A stretch of 64,000 bases of DNA from contig NW_004190399.2 of NCBI RefSeq assembly GCF_000224145.3, positions 62,001 to 126,000 on the forward strand, read 5' to 3'. Positions within the stretch are counted from its first letter, which is position 1. Each line of letters starts with the position of its first letter. Below, in pieces: positions 12,001 through 27,000 of the stretch. The notes under the pieces were generated by a model that was given only the letters and a program-made list of their open reading frames with translations, ran no database searches and was not told where the DNA came from. The position numbers were made by a program, and so were the translations under genes. The DNA is from Ciona intestinalis (taxonomy: Eukaryota > Chordata > Ascidiacea > Phlebobranchia > Cionidae).

Positions 12001-15000
12001 CGGCTAGAAATTATGGGATTTATGTGCTATAGGTATCCATCTTACCCCACGACACTATTATAACGTTTTTGTCTTGCTGTGTAAAAATATGCCCACTGTT
12101 CGACTGGAATGTTTATATATTGGCAAACGCGAATCTGGTGGACCTACATAGACTCATAAAAACAGCGTTTACTTATGTTATTCGTAGTAGTTCGATTTGT
12201 GCGAGTGTTACTATAGGGTTTTGGTTGTGGTGTAATGTATGAATGCAAGTCTCGAAGTTAGTCAGTTATAGGTTATATGCGCTTACTTCATGATATAAAA
12301 TGCGGAAAACTACAATTAAAGGGGACATGACAGGGTACAGATAATGCACTTAAGTTACAAACAGTCCTGCAGTTCTATCAGTTTGGAATTAATTCCACGT
12401 ATCGGTATCGTTTGACACGTAATCAACACAAGTAGGTAAGAAAGCATGGAATCCATCAACGGGTAAATTAGCGAGTGTCCCACTTTCGCTTTCAAGCACT
12501 AACGATCCAGATAAGCCCACAGTGCAGCGATCGCCCCCACGGAAATCAGCGCTACATTGTAATGAGCGTACGCGACTTGTGACGTCATATTACAAGACAT
12601 CGCGAGGCGCGGTACGTCACAAAATGAACAAGGTCGGGCGATAGTGGAGCCAGGTTAATCCAAGTCGCAATTAAAGTGGGAAAGTGTTAGGAACAATATA
12701 TCACCGCTTGCTTAATTGCATAAAGTGTGGGGGAGGGATTAGTTGGAACATGGGAGTTCAGAACTTACTTGTGTATTTGTCATTTGCGATGTTTTAACTG
12801 AAGGTTCAGGTTTTATAAACTTTGGAATGTTATGGAATATGATGGGCGTTTATAATTTGTGTATTTGGGATATTTAGTTATTTATGAGAAGTATAAACGT
12901 AATGATGATACAACATGTTTATGTTAATAAAACTTAATTGCAACAAATTGTGAAGATACGAAGTCTTGGGAATATTGGCGTTTAGAATGGCTGTGTTTGG
13001 TGTTTGGTATTGTTTGAGGTAAACTAATCATAACGCAGAAGGTTTTTGTTGTAAAGGTAGAAATGATTATCGTAGTTTTAGAGTTATTTTTACACGATCT
13101 TCGTTATTGTGCTCATAGATACAGCTCTACGGTTATAATTTGGAAATGTTTTATGTTTATTAGCAAATAGAACGATAAAACTTTATTCCATCTTACCCCA
13201 ATATCTTAAACGCGTTTTCAATGCCTTAATTTCCAGCCCAATGTTTAGTATAGGAAGCGCAGAGATAGAAGGAAAGTGAATTAGGCTTCGGGGTCGCCAA
13301 TAAACCACTGTTGTGAAATAGGCGCAGTGATGACGGGTGGAAAACAAACCAAAGTTATTTTTAGATGTGCAACATTAAATTGGAGTTAGCGTAAGCATGG
13401 AACAAAAAAAGGGCCATTTTTGGGAAAATGCTTATTTTTATTTTCGTAGTAAACAAAGCACGAAAAATATTATTCATTTTTTTTAAAGCGGTTCTTAATC
13501 AAATTATTTTAAAATTTTACCCGTTAAATAATTTTTAACCTGTTGGATTATTATGTGAAGTTCGTATTAAGGTGCAGAAGGGGTATACATATAATTGCCA
13601 TGTATAATAATAAAGGAGTTTTTCAATAATTTAAGTTCGAAAACTGTAGTTTACGATTCTGCCTAAGTTAACATAATGTCCGCGAAACATTGGCTCAAGA
13701 CGACACTTTGAAAAACAAGGATATGGGAACCGCATTATATTATGCAGCACTGCAGTGAATCGATCAATACTGGGTGAGATAGAAATGACAGAGGAAAACA
13801 TAAGCCCTTCCCCCCCTTGCTTAGTGCGGCGTTGGCGACTTGTCAGTAAGTTATGGGATTAACCAAGAGGTCATAAATACAGCAGATTAAAAGAGACTCA
13901 ATCGATTTTAGGATGCTTGGAAACAGATAAGATCGTGTAAATACGTATTATATACAATATATGATGTTTAACTATAGTTAAGTTATTGTGAACGGGAATT
14001 TAAATTGTTTAAAATTTTGTGGTTGTTGTATTAGCTTTGTCGGAAACGTGTTATATTCAGCCGCTGTTGTTAAAAGGTGTAATATATATTTTTATTGATA
14101 TTTCGGTACGAAAATTAACTTGTTATTGAAGAATAATGTAACGTCTTCTATATGTGATGTTCTGTGTATCTACGTATCCTAAATGAATAAATTACTGCAA
14201 CATAAATACAACGCAACTCGCTAATGCCTTGACCTTACCAAGGCAGTTTGTAGGCGTTCAATAATAAGGGCTGGGCTAAAAGGGTGAGGTCTTGAATGAG
14301 GAACACCTGAGACCTTTGGACAAAAAACTGACATAGAAAATCGCTGGAAAATTAAACGCGAGGACATTAAGTATAAAGCAAACCACCACCTTAATGTAAA
14401 AAATCATAATTATAGCTATAACATACCTATAGTACATTATCTACTTTCGTAATTGTTAAAGACGTCATATAACTATTCAGATAATGGTTACGAGTTGCTG
14501 CATGGCGCATTTAAACTTATAAATGTTTTAGTATATCGTAGCTGCAACAATTTACAAAACGAGGATAGTTAAAGTTGTTATCAGTTCTTTATAGCTGGGA
14601 GCAATTCCGGTTTAACAAAACTTTCTGATCGTCACATATCTACAAGTGCCTTATACGTTTATACAGTGTTGTTGGAAATACATTCTGTGCTGTAGCGAGA
14701 TACCTGTCCAACTTTGGTCTAAATGTAAGGTCGTTTTGTGGCCACAATGTTTTTAAATGTGAAAAAATTTGTTCAATACTAAATTTTCGAGTTATTATTT
14801 TCAAGTTTGTTGATTCCTTTTATAAGATGAGGTAAGAATTGGATTGCGATGGAATTCGATTTCGCTTAAAATAAGAATGACTTCATATTATAAGAGTATT
14901 GATCCTGGCATGTAAGCTTGTACAAGTTTTATAAAGGTAGGTATGAAGAAGTAACTTCTGACTTGTGTAGAATATCTTCAAATGCGGGAGTAAGTGTAGA

Positions 15001-18000
15001 AGTTGGTGTACAACGTGTGGAAGTTGGTGTACAACGTGTGGAAGTTGGTGTACAACGTGTAGAAGTTGGTGTACAACGTGTGGAAGTTGGTGTATAACGT
15101 GTGGAAGTTGGTGTATAACGTGTGGAAGTTGGTGTACAACGTGTGGCGTTTAAGGAAGGACCGCGTTTTGCTTTGAGAGAATTTTATAAACTAGTTTACA
15201 ATATTGCTTGGAGGTTTTAATAATTTTAACTCAAAAAGGTTTAGACTTCACACTGTTCTAATTTTAATATTCGCTATAATGCAACAGTAAGAGCTAAGTG
15301 CGACCGACGTCGAGTGCGACTATACAACATATTGGGTTTGGTTTGAGGAAATTTATATTATACAGTATTTTAGCAAATCAGGTGTGCATTTAGGTTTGTC
15401 TGTATACTGTTTATGGATTACGCGGTATAGTACTGTGGGTAAGATGGGATATCGTTAGCACATAATATTCTATGTTTCCTAATCGTGTTTTAACAATCAA
15501 CGCTCTTTTGGAGTCTTAAAGATATGGGTAAATAAATCTAAAAATATTCTTTGTTTACTACCGATTGGGACGAATAAATAGGATGAAAACATGGACCAAT
15601 CCTATGGGATATATGAAACAACTAGTTACAGCTTGCCAAATAGATTCAACTGTCCAACTCAAACCCATAATTGCAAACCCCCTTTTAAATGCGGGCTGCA
15701 TTAGACATTAATGTTATTTAATCATGGCATAATGCCGTGTAGAAACCGCCAGTAACACAACTAATCAATATTACACGTCACACCAACTTTGAAAACGTCA
15801 GCATAGTTTATTATAAAATGACAGTGGTAAGATGGGACAACTATCATTCTCTTTATCGGGCAATTTGATAAACAAAAAATATTTACAGAATTATATAACC
15901 GCATCTTCCGGACTCTAAAACAGCGTTGTTAGTTGTTAAAAACACGATTAGGAAATATGGGATAGTATGCGCCATCTTACCCCACTGTACCAACTCTAGC
16001 ATAAACTGCAAGGCAAGCAGGTCGTCGGTTCAATTTTAAATTTTGTTTTGGTCTCGAATTTGCGCACGGTAGTTGAGATGACGTCATCCCAGTGCAATAA
16101 TGGAGTTCTCGTGTCTTTCTATGTTTCATTAAAGAGAAGTGGGCGCATAGGAAAAGCACAAAACGCATAAACACAACCCGACGTTAACGCAACGTAATCT
16201 GAATTACTACTGAGATTCTTAAACGTTTAAAGTCTGTGTTTTAAATGCAAACAATTAACACAGAAATATCTAAGGACTGTGTTCGGTCGGTAGGAATCTA
16301 ATTATATTGTTAAAAGTGAAACTCCCCATAAAACATTTCCGAATATACAGACCATGATGGACAAATAGTTGCGTCTTTCAAGCGGGTCTTATATACCATA
16401 TACATATATCAATACTGTATTGAAGATAATTACTGTTTCAATAATATGACTAACGCGAGCAGGTGTCGGGCTAATGAGCAAACTTTGGCTCAAATCGAAT
16501 GTTGCATGGCGTATCTTGCCTTGGAACCTCACCCATATAGAATAGAATGTGTATATACAATGTTGGGGTAATAGGCCAACTCTGGCCTAAATCCCAGGTC
16601 CAATGGCGTACCTCACTGTAGAACCTCACCCATATAGAATACAAAATAAACAAACCAACCACACTGTTAATCCAGGTTCTATTATCTTCAATAAGCGACA
16701 GGAAGTTCAATAAATCAAAAGATTATTAAGTTTTTAACATTCAACAAAAACTACATAAACTGACACCTATTGTGTAAGAAAGTTCTAATTAATCAAAGTA
16801 TTGAAAAGTTCAACATATTTACGGAAGCAAAACTTATACAATCGCTCGCAAAGTTGACATCTGGTATTATTAGTTATTGTCAAAGTAATTCTATTCAAAT
16901 AAGAGACTGATGATGTTGGTTATTGGTGGGATGTATCTTTAGTACGGCGTTAGTAGGACTTGAATTTTGTTTGCTGCATATTTAGTAGCACTTGGTTGTA
17001 TTTTGTTATGGTTCAACGAGAATCGTCCAACAATGTGATTGCTAGATCACGTTCACGCAACATATCATAGTTGATCGTATATACGTGATGTTTAGTAAGT
17101 TTGAGCGCAATAACTACATTTTACTTATGGCGTGTTAGAAGGGAATTGTTTTGGTGTAAAAGCTCCTGGTATACAAATAATCGCAACATTTATTGTAACC
17201 TACGTTTTGTCTGCCACACGACGGTGTATAATTTATACCAAAAGATACAATCATAATCTGTCTTGTAGCAGCAGAATATAATACCCACTTTGTCGTTGCT
17301 TTTCGCCATTTTTGTATAAATATAATGTTCGTTATCGATGCCGTATATAATTGTTATTTGTTACATGTGCAGATCAATGTGTTAGTAAGATACATACGAA
17401 TGATAGATTGTAATCTACCAAGAACCATATGCTGTGTAAAAACGGATTTTCTACACAAGAGATAACTTGGAATAACGTTAGCCACGCGGAAGTATAAATT
17501 ACATCATCGGGTCGATAATCTGGGAAGGTTTGGAAGTATTGACTCTTATAATGGTGGAGAATAGATTGCGGAATATTTCATCTAGCGGGAATAGGTCGGG
17601 ACACAAGCAACCGCTGACAGGCGGTAGAGCGAGCAGTAATGATTGGAGTAAAACAAGAGAGTCGAAGAAAAAAGGAAAGTTTGGTAAAAACGAGAGAGGG
17701 AGGGTGATGACTTCGAGACTTCTGATGATGGCTTCTGCGGTGTGGTGGTGTTATAATCTTGATAATTGTGTGAAAGTGAACGCTGTGGATCAGATATGTC
17801 CACCAGATTGTGACTGCTATGATGAATTCAAGGTAACGTATTGTTGTGTGTAGGCGTAATATTAGGGGTGTGTTGGGCGGCATATTAACCCAACTTCAGA
17901 GGGGCGACATGTTTTAGCACATCAGGTTAAAACTTAAATCAGGTTTTATCCTGTTGTTAAGTCTCTATACAATTCAGCAGAGCCAAAGTATATTGCATTC

Positions 18001-21000
18001 ACCACATTAATCAATGAGGTGTCCTATGTTTTACAACTATGAGTGTAACTGTATATTAACAGTGTTTCCAATTAGAATTTATATTTGTTTTCTAATTAAA
18101 GAGTTCAGTAAATAACCTGTGAATTATCAAAGTTATAATTTTGCTACAGACCAACTTTTTTATTAAACCAATCTCTCGACACAACAAAGTTTACGTAGGT
18201 GCCTTGCGCGAAACGTTGTTGGTGTTTTTATTTTAACTTTTTACTGCACATTTATTAGTCTAATTCGACTGTGTGTTCCTAAATGTACGAGCCCTACTAA
18301 AAAGGAATGAAATTGACACTTGAGTTGAAATAGTTTGCGAACCACCGTATACATAATTCGCAATGACCAGGCACATAGCAATGATCATGGAATTGATTTT
18401 CGTTCGCTTGAATGCGGACCATTTATCAACTTTGCCACATAATCAATGCGACAAACGATACGTAATAGCTGTAGCACTAATAACGTGTAAGCTGAGGGGT
18501 CTGGGGTGTAATTTGACGGTAGTGGTCGCTGGACAAGTAATAATCCAAATTAGAACTATAGTAGGGTGGGGTAAGATGGATAACATTGGTTCGTAGTCAC
18601 ATGACATTCCATAACTGTTTAAATTGCAAAAAAAATTTTTTAGTAGGTTTGGGTAAGATTTTGTTTTGTTTATTGTTCCATTTTGTAGCAAACAAAGAAT
18701 GTTAACAGAAATATAAAATCGTATCCTCACGACTTTAAAATACCGCGTGTTTATCCAGTAACTCACAACCCCTTAAAACACATGCGCCGGTAATACCATG
18801 AACATAAACAAGCCTGCAAGATGGACTGCATGTATATAGGGCATAGAATTGAAACTAGGTTTGTAAAAGATCTTACGACCTGATCCATAATTTATGAACA
18901 AAAGGTTAAGAAAACATAGACCTATTATACTTCCACTTTAAACTGTAGAACCGACACCCATGTATATGCTATGTGGGATACGCTTGTCAAAATATTACAT
19001 TGTAACAATCACGGTGCGAAATGTGTTTCAAGAATCTTCTGGTATAAAATTAACATAGTTTTTATCGAGGCGAATGCTTCATCTGCCTTTACAAGACTTT
19101 GTTTACAAAGTTAAAGATCAATCATGTTACCGCATGCCCGCTGTCGAGTTACTGAGATTATGGCGTGCCTCACTGTGGGACCTTACCCGTATATTTGTAG
19201 TTTGTGTTCAATAACGCAACCCTATGTTTCAGGAGGTTTACTGTGAAGCGAGGGCACTGAGATCTATACCGTCAGAAATCCCGTTCTCCGTAAACTCTCT
19301 CAGTCTTGGTAACAACAATATACGGGAATTACAAAGAAATTCATTTCGTCAAATACCTGGACTTGAGACTTTACGTTTGAATGGAAACCATATACGAGAC
19401 ATCCCAGTAAGTATGGGTTCAATGTAAATGTATGATGTGTTTATATTCTACATGGGTGAGGACCTACTGTATTGTCAGAAGTCTTGGGATTCATGCAAGG
19501 GTCGGCATTATAATCGACAATTAGGCCAAAGTTTCCCATTAGGCTACGTTATAAATGTATAGATGAGTTTGCCCATGACCTCAAATTTAGACTATAAAAG
19601 AGTTGGCCTAATATATTTTACACATTACTAGTGTTTTTGCTATATAATATATTATAAATACCATATGTTTCGAATTCGGACCCGCATGGATTAAAACATT
19701 CAATACAACCACCCTACAACGTTTCGCTTCGATTTTTAAGCTTATGTTTTTAATTGGAAGAGGTTTACAAAAATTCTGTTGACATCGGTTAATCAACACG
19801 AACAAATTACAACCATGGTCGTATGTTGGGGAATATTAAAGACCTGACACGGCGCAGGTTTAAAACAATCGATCAAGAAAACCAGAGTCGCAATAATTGA
19901 TTCGCGGGCGCAGAAGCTTTAATTTACCGCGAGGTTTAATTAGAGAATCGAGCGACGTTCTCGGGAACATTTGTAATTAAACCTCCAGGTTTTGTATGTG
20001 TATAAAGCATGGGAAAGCTGAACTATAAATCGTGGGGTTTTTACAACTTTTGTTATTCGGATTTTTGTAAACGCATATGCTATATATAGAAATGCGCCAA
20101 ACGATTATTAGTAGCTGCAAACAAAGTTTAATTTCATTTTATTTTTCTACTCACCCCGCCATGGACCAATGATAACATAGCCAACAAGAGAAACGCTTTT
20201 AAACACAACTAATCCCATCATTTATTTTATAGAGAAACGCCTTCTATGGTTTGAAAAAGCTAAGAAGACTTGATTTGTCCACGAACCGCCTAACCCACAT
20301 ACCAACCGAGGCTATGGCTCAGTTAGTAAGCATACAGGAGATATCGTTAAGAGGGAACCCTATCACTGAGATCGTGGGGTATGAGTTCATACAAATACGA
20401 GCAACATTACGTAGTTTAGATGTTGGCGAACTGAGACATTTGAAATATTTATCGAATCAAGCGTTGGCAGGATTGGACAATCTTCAGGTAAATATAATGT
20501 GTATGATCTTCTGTTGTTGCTATTATGCATATTAAAATGTTGTTTTATTAAGAAAGTTAACGCAAGATATATTGTAACCGACGTTTTGGTTGCATATAGT
20601 AAACAAAGAATATTTACAGAATTATATAACCACATCCTCACCACTACAAAAAAGCGTTGTTAAAAACACGATCAGGGAATATGGGATATTGTATGCTAAC
20701 AGTATCCATCGTACCCCACAGTACTAAATAAAATCCCACTTAAAGGCCTGAAACTCAGGGCAGATATTCAGCAAACGAAAATCGATAAAACAAATTCAAG
20801 GTAGACCAAATAGTCGGCTGATTTCTATGCATTTTCGTTGCTCGATTGAGATCAATATATCATGAATGTTTAATGCCTGCCTCCCCCCCCCCCATATTTA
20901 TGAGGCTTTGAATTAGCGTTTCCACCAAGTTAACTTAAACTCAGGAACCAATTTTCGGAGTTAATTTTATGCGGAAAATGACAGCAGATATAGAAGATAA

Positions 21001-24000
21001 CCCTGGATACTAAAAGACAATAATGATGCTGCTTTAGACCAAGGGTTTAAACGTTTTTTGTTCACGAACCACTTTGTAACTTATAAGCTGTTGCTGCTAA
21101 TATTATCCCGAATTTGCTCTATTTATAGATAACCGGCGTCTTATGCGGGTCGACTTTATTAGGGCAATGATAATTTTACTCGGACTCATTTTAGATCTAA
21201 TCCTTTTTATAGAATTAATTTCACCCGGCAGCTATAGCGAGAAATTGTAATCTAAACGAAAATGAAACAAATAATCAGTCATTTGGAATTTCGAATCAGT
21301 AAAGTCAAACCTATTGTACGATTTACACGTTCATGGATTTTATTCGATCAAGTTTTAAGCATTACATAACCTGTTTTAACCTGCCTTGAACGATTTTAAC
21401 CTTGAAATTCAATATTAAATTATTCAACGTTAAGAGCTAAAGGAGTTTAGTTATGGCATGGGTTCGCCTTTATTGGATTTGTCAAGTTTAATGGGGATAT
21501 GACGTTGGGTAATCGTTGATATGAACGTAATGAAATATTCCTCTTGCTGGTTACGAGGCGTGATTTAAGCATTGCAAGTATTTATATTAACACTTATTGC
21601 ACTACAGGGAAAGATGGGTACCGTTAGCAAATAATATCTGATATTTTCCAATCAAGTTTTCAACAGAAGTATTTGACATACCCCAGCGATACCCTAAAGA
21701 TCGCCAAATTGTAAAAAACAAATGAAACATTTGAATTTGTTTTTCAGAAAACAAGTATGTTATAAGCAATATGTTGATTTCAAAGTCGTTTTTTTTACCC
21801 AGGCTCTAAGCATGGACTCGTGTGGTTTAAACGACATGCCGACTGTGCGACCACTAACCAACATACGAACCCTCAACCTTGCTAACAACCGAATATCCAT
21901 ATTGGATTCAAACTCATTAAAAGGGCTGCGAAAGTTGTCCAACTTCCACATGGAATACGGGGCGCTTGCAACTGTTGCAAATGATGCATTCAACGATCTA
22001 GTTTCGTTGGAGGTTAGAACTGTTATTCATAAATTATGGCGAGAATTAGAATTCGAAACCGGAGGTCCCTACCATGTTAAATGTTGCTCCCAACATTTTA
22101 AAATTAATTTATACCTGTCTTTTTTTGTAATACTTGGGTAATGTGCCGAAAATCTAAGATACAATTGGCGGCCTTGCTATATGACTCCATACGAGTATAA
22201 CACCTCACCCGTATAGTATAGATACTTTCATACCGCTTATAGTAGTGATGGTAACCCTCCTTAAGAAGCTGCGACCTCATCCAATTGAATATACTTATAA
22301 ATAAACCCAAGCAGTCCAACAACATTTAAGTTTTGCGGGAAATACGGCAACCAAATCAATTTATAATGCTGTCTGTACAAACAGATTTGGAAACGTTAAA
22401 TTCAAATTATACAACGAACACAACATTAGACTTTAGCGTACCAACACGTCGTATGCAATGGTTACTACAATGAGCCTTGAAACTCAACTTACATCTTACA
22501 CTTCGAAACAATTTAACATTTTGATTATTTTTTCAGATTTTAAATTTATCCGGAAACAATCTGACGTCACTTCCGTCTACCGTGTTCCGTTATACAACGA
22601 GATTGACGTCGTTAAAGTTGCAACGAAACCCATGGTTATGTAATTGTGACCTATTACCTTTGGCAGGGTGAGTTTGATACAGGGTTCGCAAAACAAAAAA
22701 AATCTGGTCGTCTGAATCAAAAGACAAATGTTATGTTTAACGATACAGTAGACTAAACATTTATTTTGAGGTAATGGGCAACCCTGGCGTGAACCCAAGT
22801 ACCATGGTGTGTCCCCTATATACAGAACACACAAGTAAACCTTGTTTTCACAGGTTTCTATCAGACAGCACCGCATGCACTGACGGGTTGTGTGGAACTT
22901 GCAGATACCCGCCCACTTATCGGGGCTTACCACTTGCTAACCTCACACGTATTAATAACCCACCATGTGCTGCTCTAATTATTGGGGAACGTAAGTGCAC
23001 CAACAGTTGTGAATTTTACGGCTACGGTTCATAAATGATTGTAAATGCGGCTGTTCGCTGGTTACTAGAAAACGTGCTTGTCTCGTAACCAGATTCAAGG
23101 CTTGCTTTTTGTTTCCAATCTTACTGTGCTATTTAAACAAGGAATCGAACAGACCAAATAAATTCATATTAACAACAGAAACAAGTCCAAGCCTGAACGT
23201 GTCTGTCGGCGACAGCGTTCGTATCCCATGTCCCACTTTACCCCCAAACCACCGAACCAGCAAGGAGAGAATCAAATGGAAAACACCAAACGGAACTTCA
23301 ATAAGACACGGCCAATACAAAGTCAGAATCACGATGCTTGGAAACGGTGGGTTTTGGGCAATTTATGCATGGCTAGATTTGTAAGGCCAGCAAGTTATCT
23401 CAGATAACAACTTAATTTATTTCCAGGAAACTTAACATGTTTATTATGCTTGATGTGTTTTAGCTGAAATTTAGCCTCAATATTGTATATATGTGGTAAA
23501 GGGACAGGGTTCAAATACCACTGTGGTAACTCCATGTTTGCCCACCATTAACAACCCTGTCAACCCATGTAAGCCTGACAAACCTGGTAGAATTCAAAAC
23601 ACAATGACATGAACCTGCATGTGGTGGAAGGTTATGCAAAACCCATGAATTATGCAAACACCTATTTGGTAGCGTCTAAAAGTAGCAAGGGGAAATTGAG
23701 ATTAAATATTTAGGTTGCTTCAACTTGATCTCTTGTATTTGTGCCAAAGTTTAAAGTTGAAGATCACCCCAATATACTGTGTGTGACTTGAACCGATAAC
23801 ATCTGCATTTGATTAATTTTTAACATTAAGTTTTAAACATTTGATTAGTATATGGGACACTTTGGGTAACTTTTAAAATAAAACCTAGTTTTTTAAATCA
23901 AGTTCTAATGTAACTCGATTCAATTCTAGGTTCTCTCAACTTTACAAAAGTGACTTTAAAAGACAAAGGTCTATACACATGCTCTGTGTCAAAGTCTGGT

Positions 24001-27000
24001 AACGAGGTGGCCAAGTCTACTGTGTTCTTGAATGTTACAAGTCAAACCAATGTCTTAACACCTTCATACTTTGCTACTGAAACAAGTGTAAGCAAAGCTA
24101 CAAGGAATAATGTTCAATATCAAAACCCACGTCCAACACAACCAGCTTATGTACCAGTAAGTATAATCATGTGGTTTGCTTATTATTTATAAAACTTATT
24201 TACAACTACATGGACAACACAAAAGTAAGATGGTAACACTCAGATTAAAGCAGCAAGTGTTAAATATCGTGCTCTAAAACAATCATAAACTCAAGGTTAA
24301 ATACTGTGTGCAGTAAACCACTAACGTAATACATAATGGTTCAATAGCAGTTTAGGCAACACATGTTGGCCAAAGCAACCGTTAACCAGAGTTAGACTCA
24401 ACATAAAGCAACAGATTATAAGACACTCAAATTTAAAGCATGTACAAAAGAATTAGAAGACCTTGTCTGTCTAAAAAGTTCCTTTTGTCCAACTATTGTT
24501 AACATAAATATACAATATTACATTATCCCATTGTCTCTAATTAAACCTAACAGGTAGAAGCACATTCATATTTCCATAACACCAATATATTATAACTACA
24601 GAAACCAACTACAGCACAAAACAGCGTTGCTGTGCAATGGAAACCAACCACAAGAAAATCAAACTCTTTCGTTCCCATTTTATCCAAACCTGAATCACCT
24701 GCTAGTACAACACCTTATTATAAACAGAAGGAAATCCAACAAGACTCCATGAATGAAGTGAGGTTTCAACTAACTTTATGTTTTAAAACTGCTTGCTATA
24801 AGGCTTGGATGAGATACCATTGTCTTTTGTGGAAAAATGTTATGTTATTAATTCGACAGTGAGCATGAGGTGTATGAATACACCATATGTGTCTGGTGTA
24901 TAAGATGACACCCATGTTATAACTCGACAGTGAGCATGAGGTGTATGATTACACCATGTGTGCTTGGTGTATAAGAAAACACCCATGTTATAACTCGACA
25001 GTGAGCATAAGGTGTATAAATACACCATGTGTGTCTGGTGTACAAGAAGACGCCCATGTTATAACTAAACAATAAGCATGAGGTAACACCATGTACAAAC
25101 AGGTAATGCGAACGACCAAGATCATCATTGGTTGTTTTGTTGGCTTAACATTAGTTGCTGCCATCATACTTCTTGCATTCTACAAACTAAGAAAGAAGAA
25201 TTTCTCCCAACGCAGGGAACCTTATGGTGAGAATGGTGAGTAGATGTACATGCCCCCGTGGTTGTATGGGAAGGTAGAAGGGGGGCTTTACTAAGAACCC
25301 CATGATGGGTAGGAGGGGGGGCTTTACTAAGAACCCCATGATGGGTAGAAGGGGGCTTAACTAAGAAGCCCATGATGGGTAGGAGGGGGGGCTTTACTAA
25401 GAACCCCATGATGGGTAGAAGGGGGCTTAACTAAGAAGCCCGTGATGGGTAGAAGGGGCTTTACTAAGAACCCAATGATGGGTAGAAGGGGGCTTTACTA
25501 AGAACCCCATGATGGGTAGAAGGGGGGGGCTTTACTAAGAACCCCGTGATGGAACTATCATTAGTTTTGAAAGGACTGATGTATCTTGATTTGGGAATAT
25601 TGGGTCACCTTTGGTTTAAATTCAAAGTCTGCAAGTGGGCCTCGCTATAGGACCTCACCCATGTAGAAAAAGATATTTCACTATCACATCTAATGTGTGT
25701 AAAATGTGTCATAAAGGTGGTTTTTAATAAATGTTCAAATTAAATTTCCAAATAAAAATATATTTTGATCGGACAGAAAGCAGTGGGCGTGGCGGGCCAA
25801 GAACCAATTGCGCGGAAGCAAACTTGATTGACAGGCAATTAACCAATAACGTTGCTTGTCAAAGAATAGAAGAACCAATGAACCATATCAATAAGTATGA
25901 TGTCATAATAACATCTATTATCCAACAATTCTTAATAATATTTTTTCAGCTCAACTCCCATTATGACATCACCAACAGAATCAATGTGGATGATGACATC
26001 ACAATCAAACAACAATCAAAACATCACCCTCCCCCAAACAGCGGTCCATGTCCTCCCTCCACCACCCGAGGAAATGTTTCCTCACAATAATACAACAATA
26101 TCATCTATGACATCACAGAACACATCGGTGACATCATCGCTCTGTTACCCCACCTTGAGGAAGAAGCCAACAGCGACACCCAGTGTCCCGTCAAAGCAAC
26201 TTCTAAGCAGCTTAGCGACTTCTTGTCGCCAGGTGGCGTTAGAGCGCCGATCGGACGGTTACAAACTGGGGAGTGAAATTAAAGGGCCGCATAAATCGTG
26301 CAACGACTTGAAACGAGCGTATGACGGCTTTCCACCACTACAGGATGATGTTTCACGCATGAGTGATATTGACTTCGCAACAGCAGGCGAGTTATGAGGG
26401 GGTGTGTAATACCCATTATAATAATAATAGAACTAGACAAAACATAGGAATAAGTGGGTGAAAGAGATGAACAATAAATGACATTCAAGGAATTAATTAA
26501 AAAACCCTTATAGAACAGAATGTGTAGTTTTTTATGATTTGTTAATATTATGACCTTTATTGTAAAAGTTTTTTATTCTGATCAAGGCAGAACGAACATT
26601 AAGCCGACTGGGCACGCTCAAGTCAGGTCGCAGTGTTGCGCAACCACAGAGAAAAATCCCAATAAAGATGCGAAGTCTGGAAGCACTGCTGGACCACAAA
26701 GAAACCGAGATATAATTCACAAAGTTGGTTCAGTAAACCATCGTCCCGACCAGCCATGCGTGGCATGTTTGCGCAACTATGGAGTTAAAGGCACGCGCCT
26801 CACTGAGAATTGATGCCTTGTGTGCGTTTGTTGTATAAGAATGTTCACATTACAATGAGGAAATTAATATTCGCTTGTTATTTGTGGGGTTGGGTGGGAA
26901 TGTGTAAGAACTGAACCAAACCACAACTAATGCTCAAGTTCCCCTGGTTTTCCAAGTAAAATTTGCAATCAAATGAACCATACCTGATTTGCTGAACAAG

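Larger units (their letters stand above)
15148..17550. other. Region just upstream of the LRRC4-like gene
   Basis: No protein-coding exon was recognised. It contains a MITE remnant at about 15432-15600, a near-complete MITE at 15821-15989 and two copies of the 96-97 bp repeat at 16500-16645. The promoter and any 5' UTR exon of the LRRC4-like gene should lie here. Confidence 0.45.
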
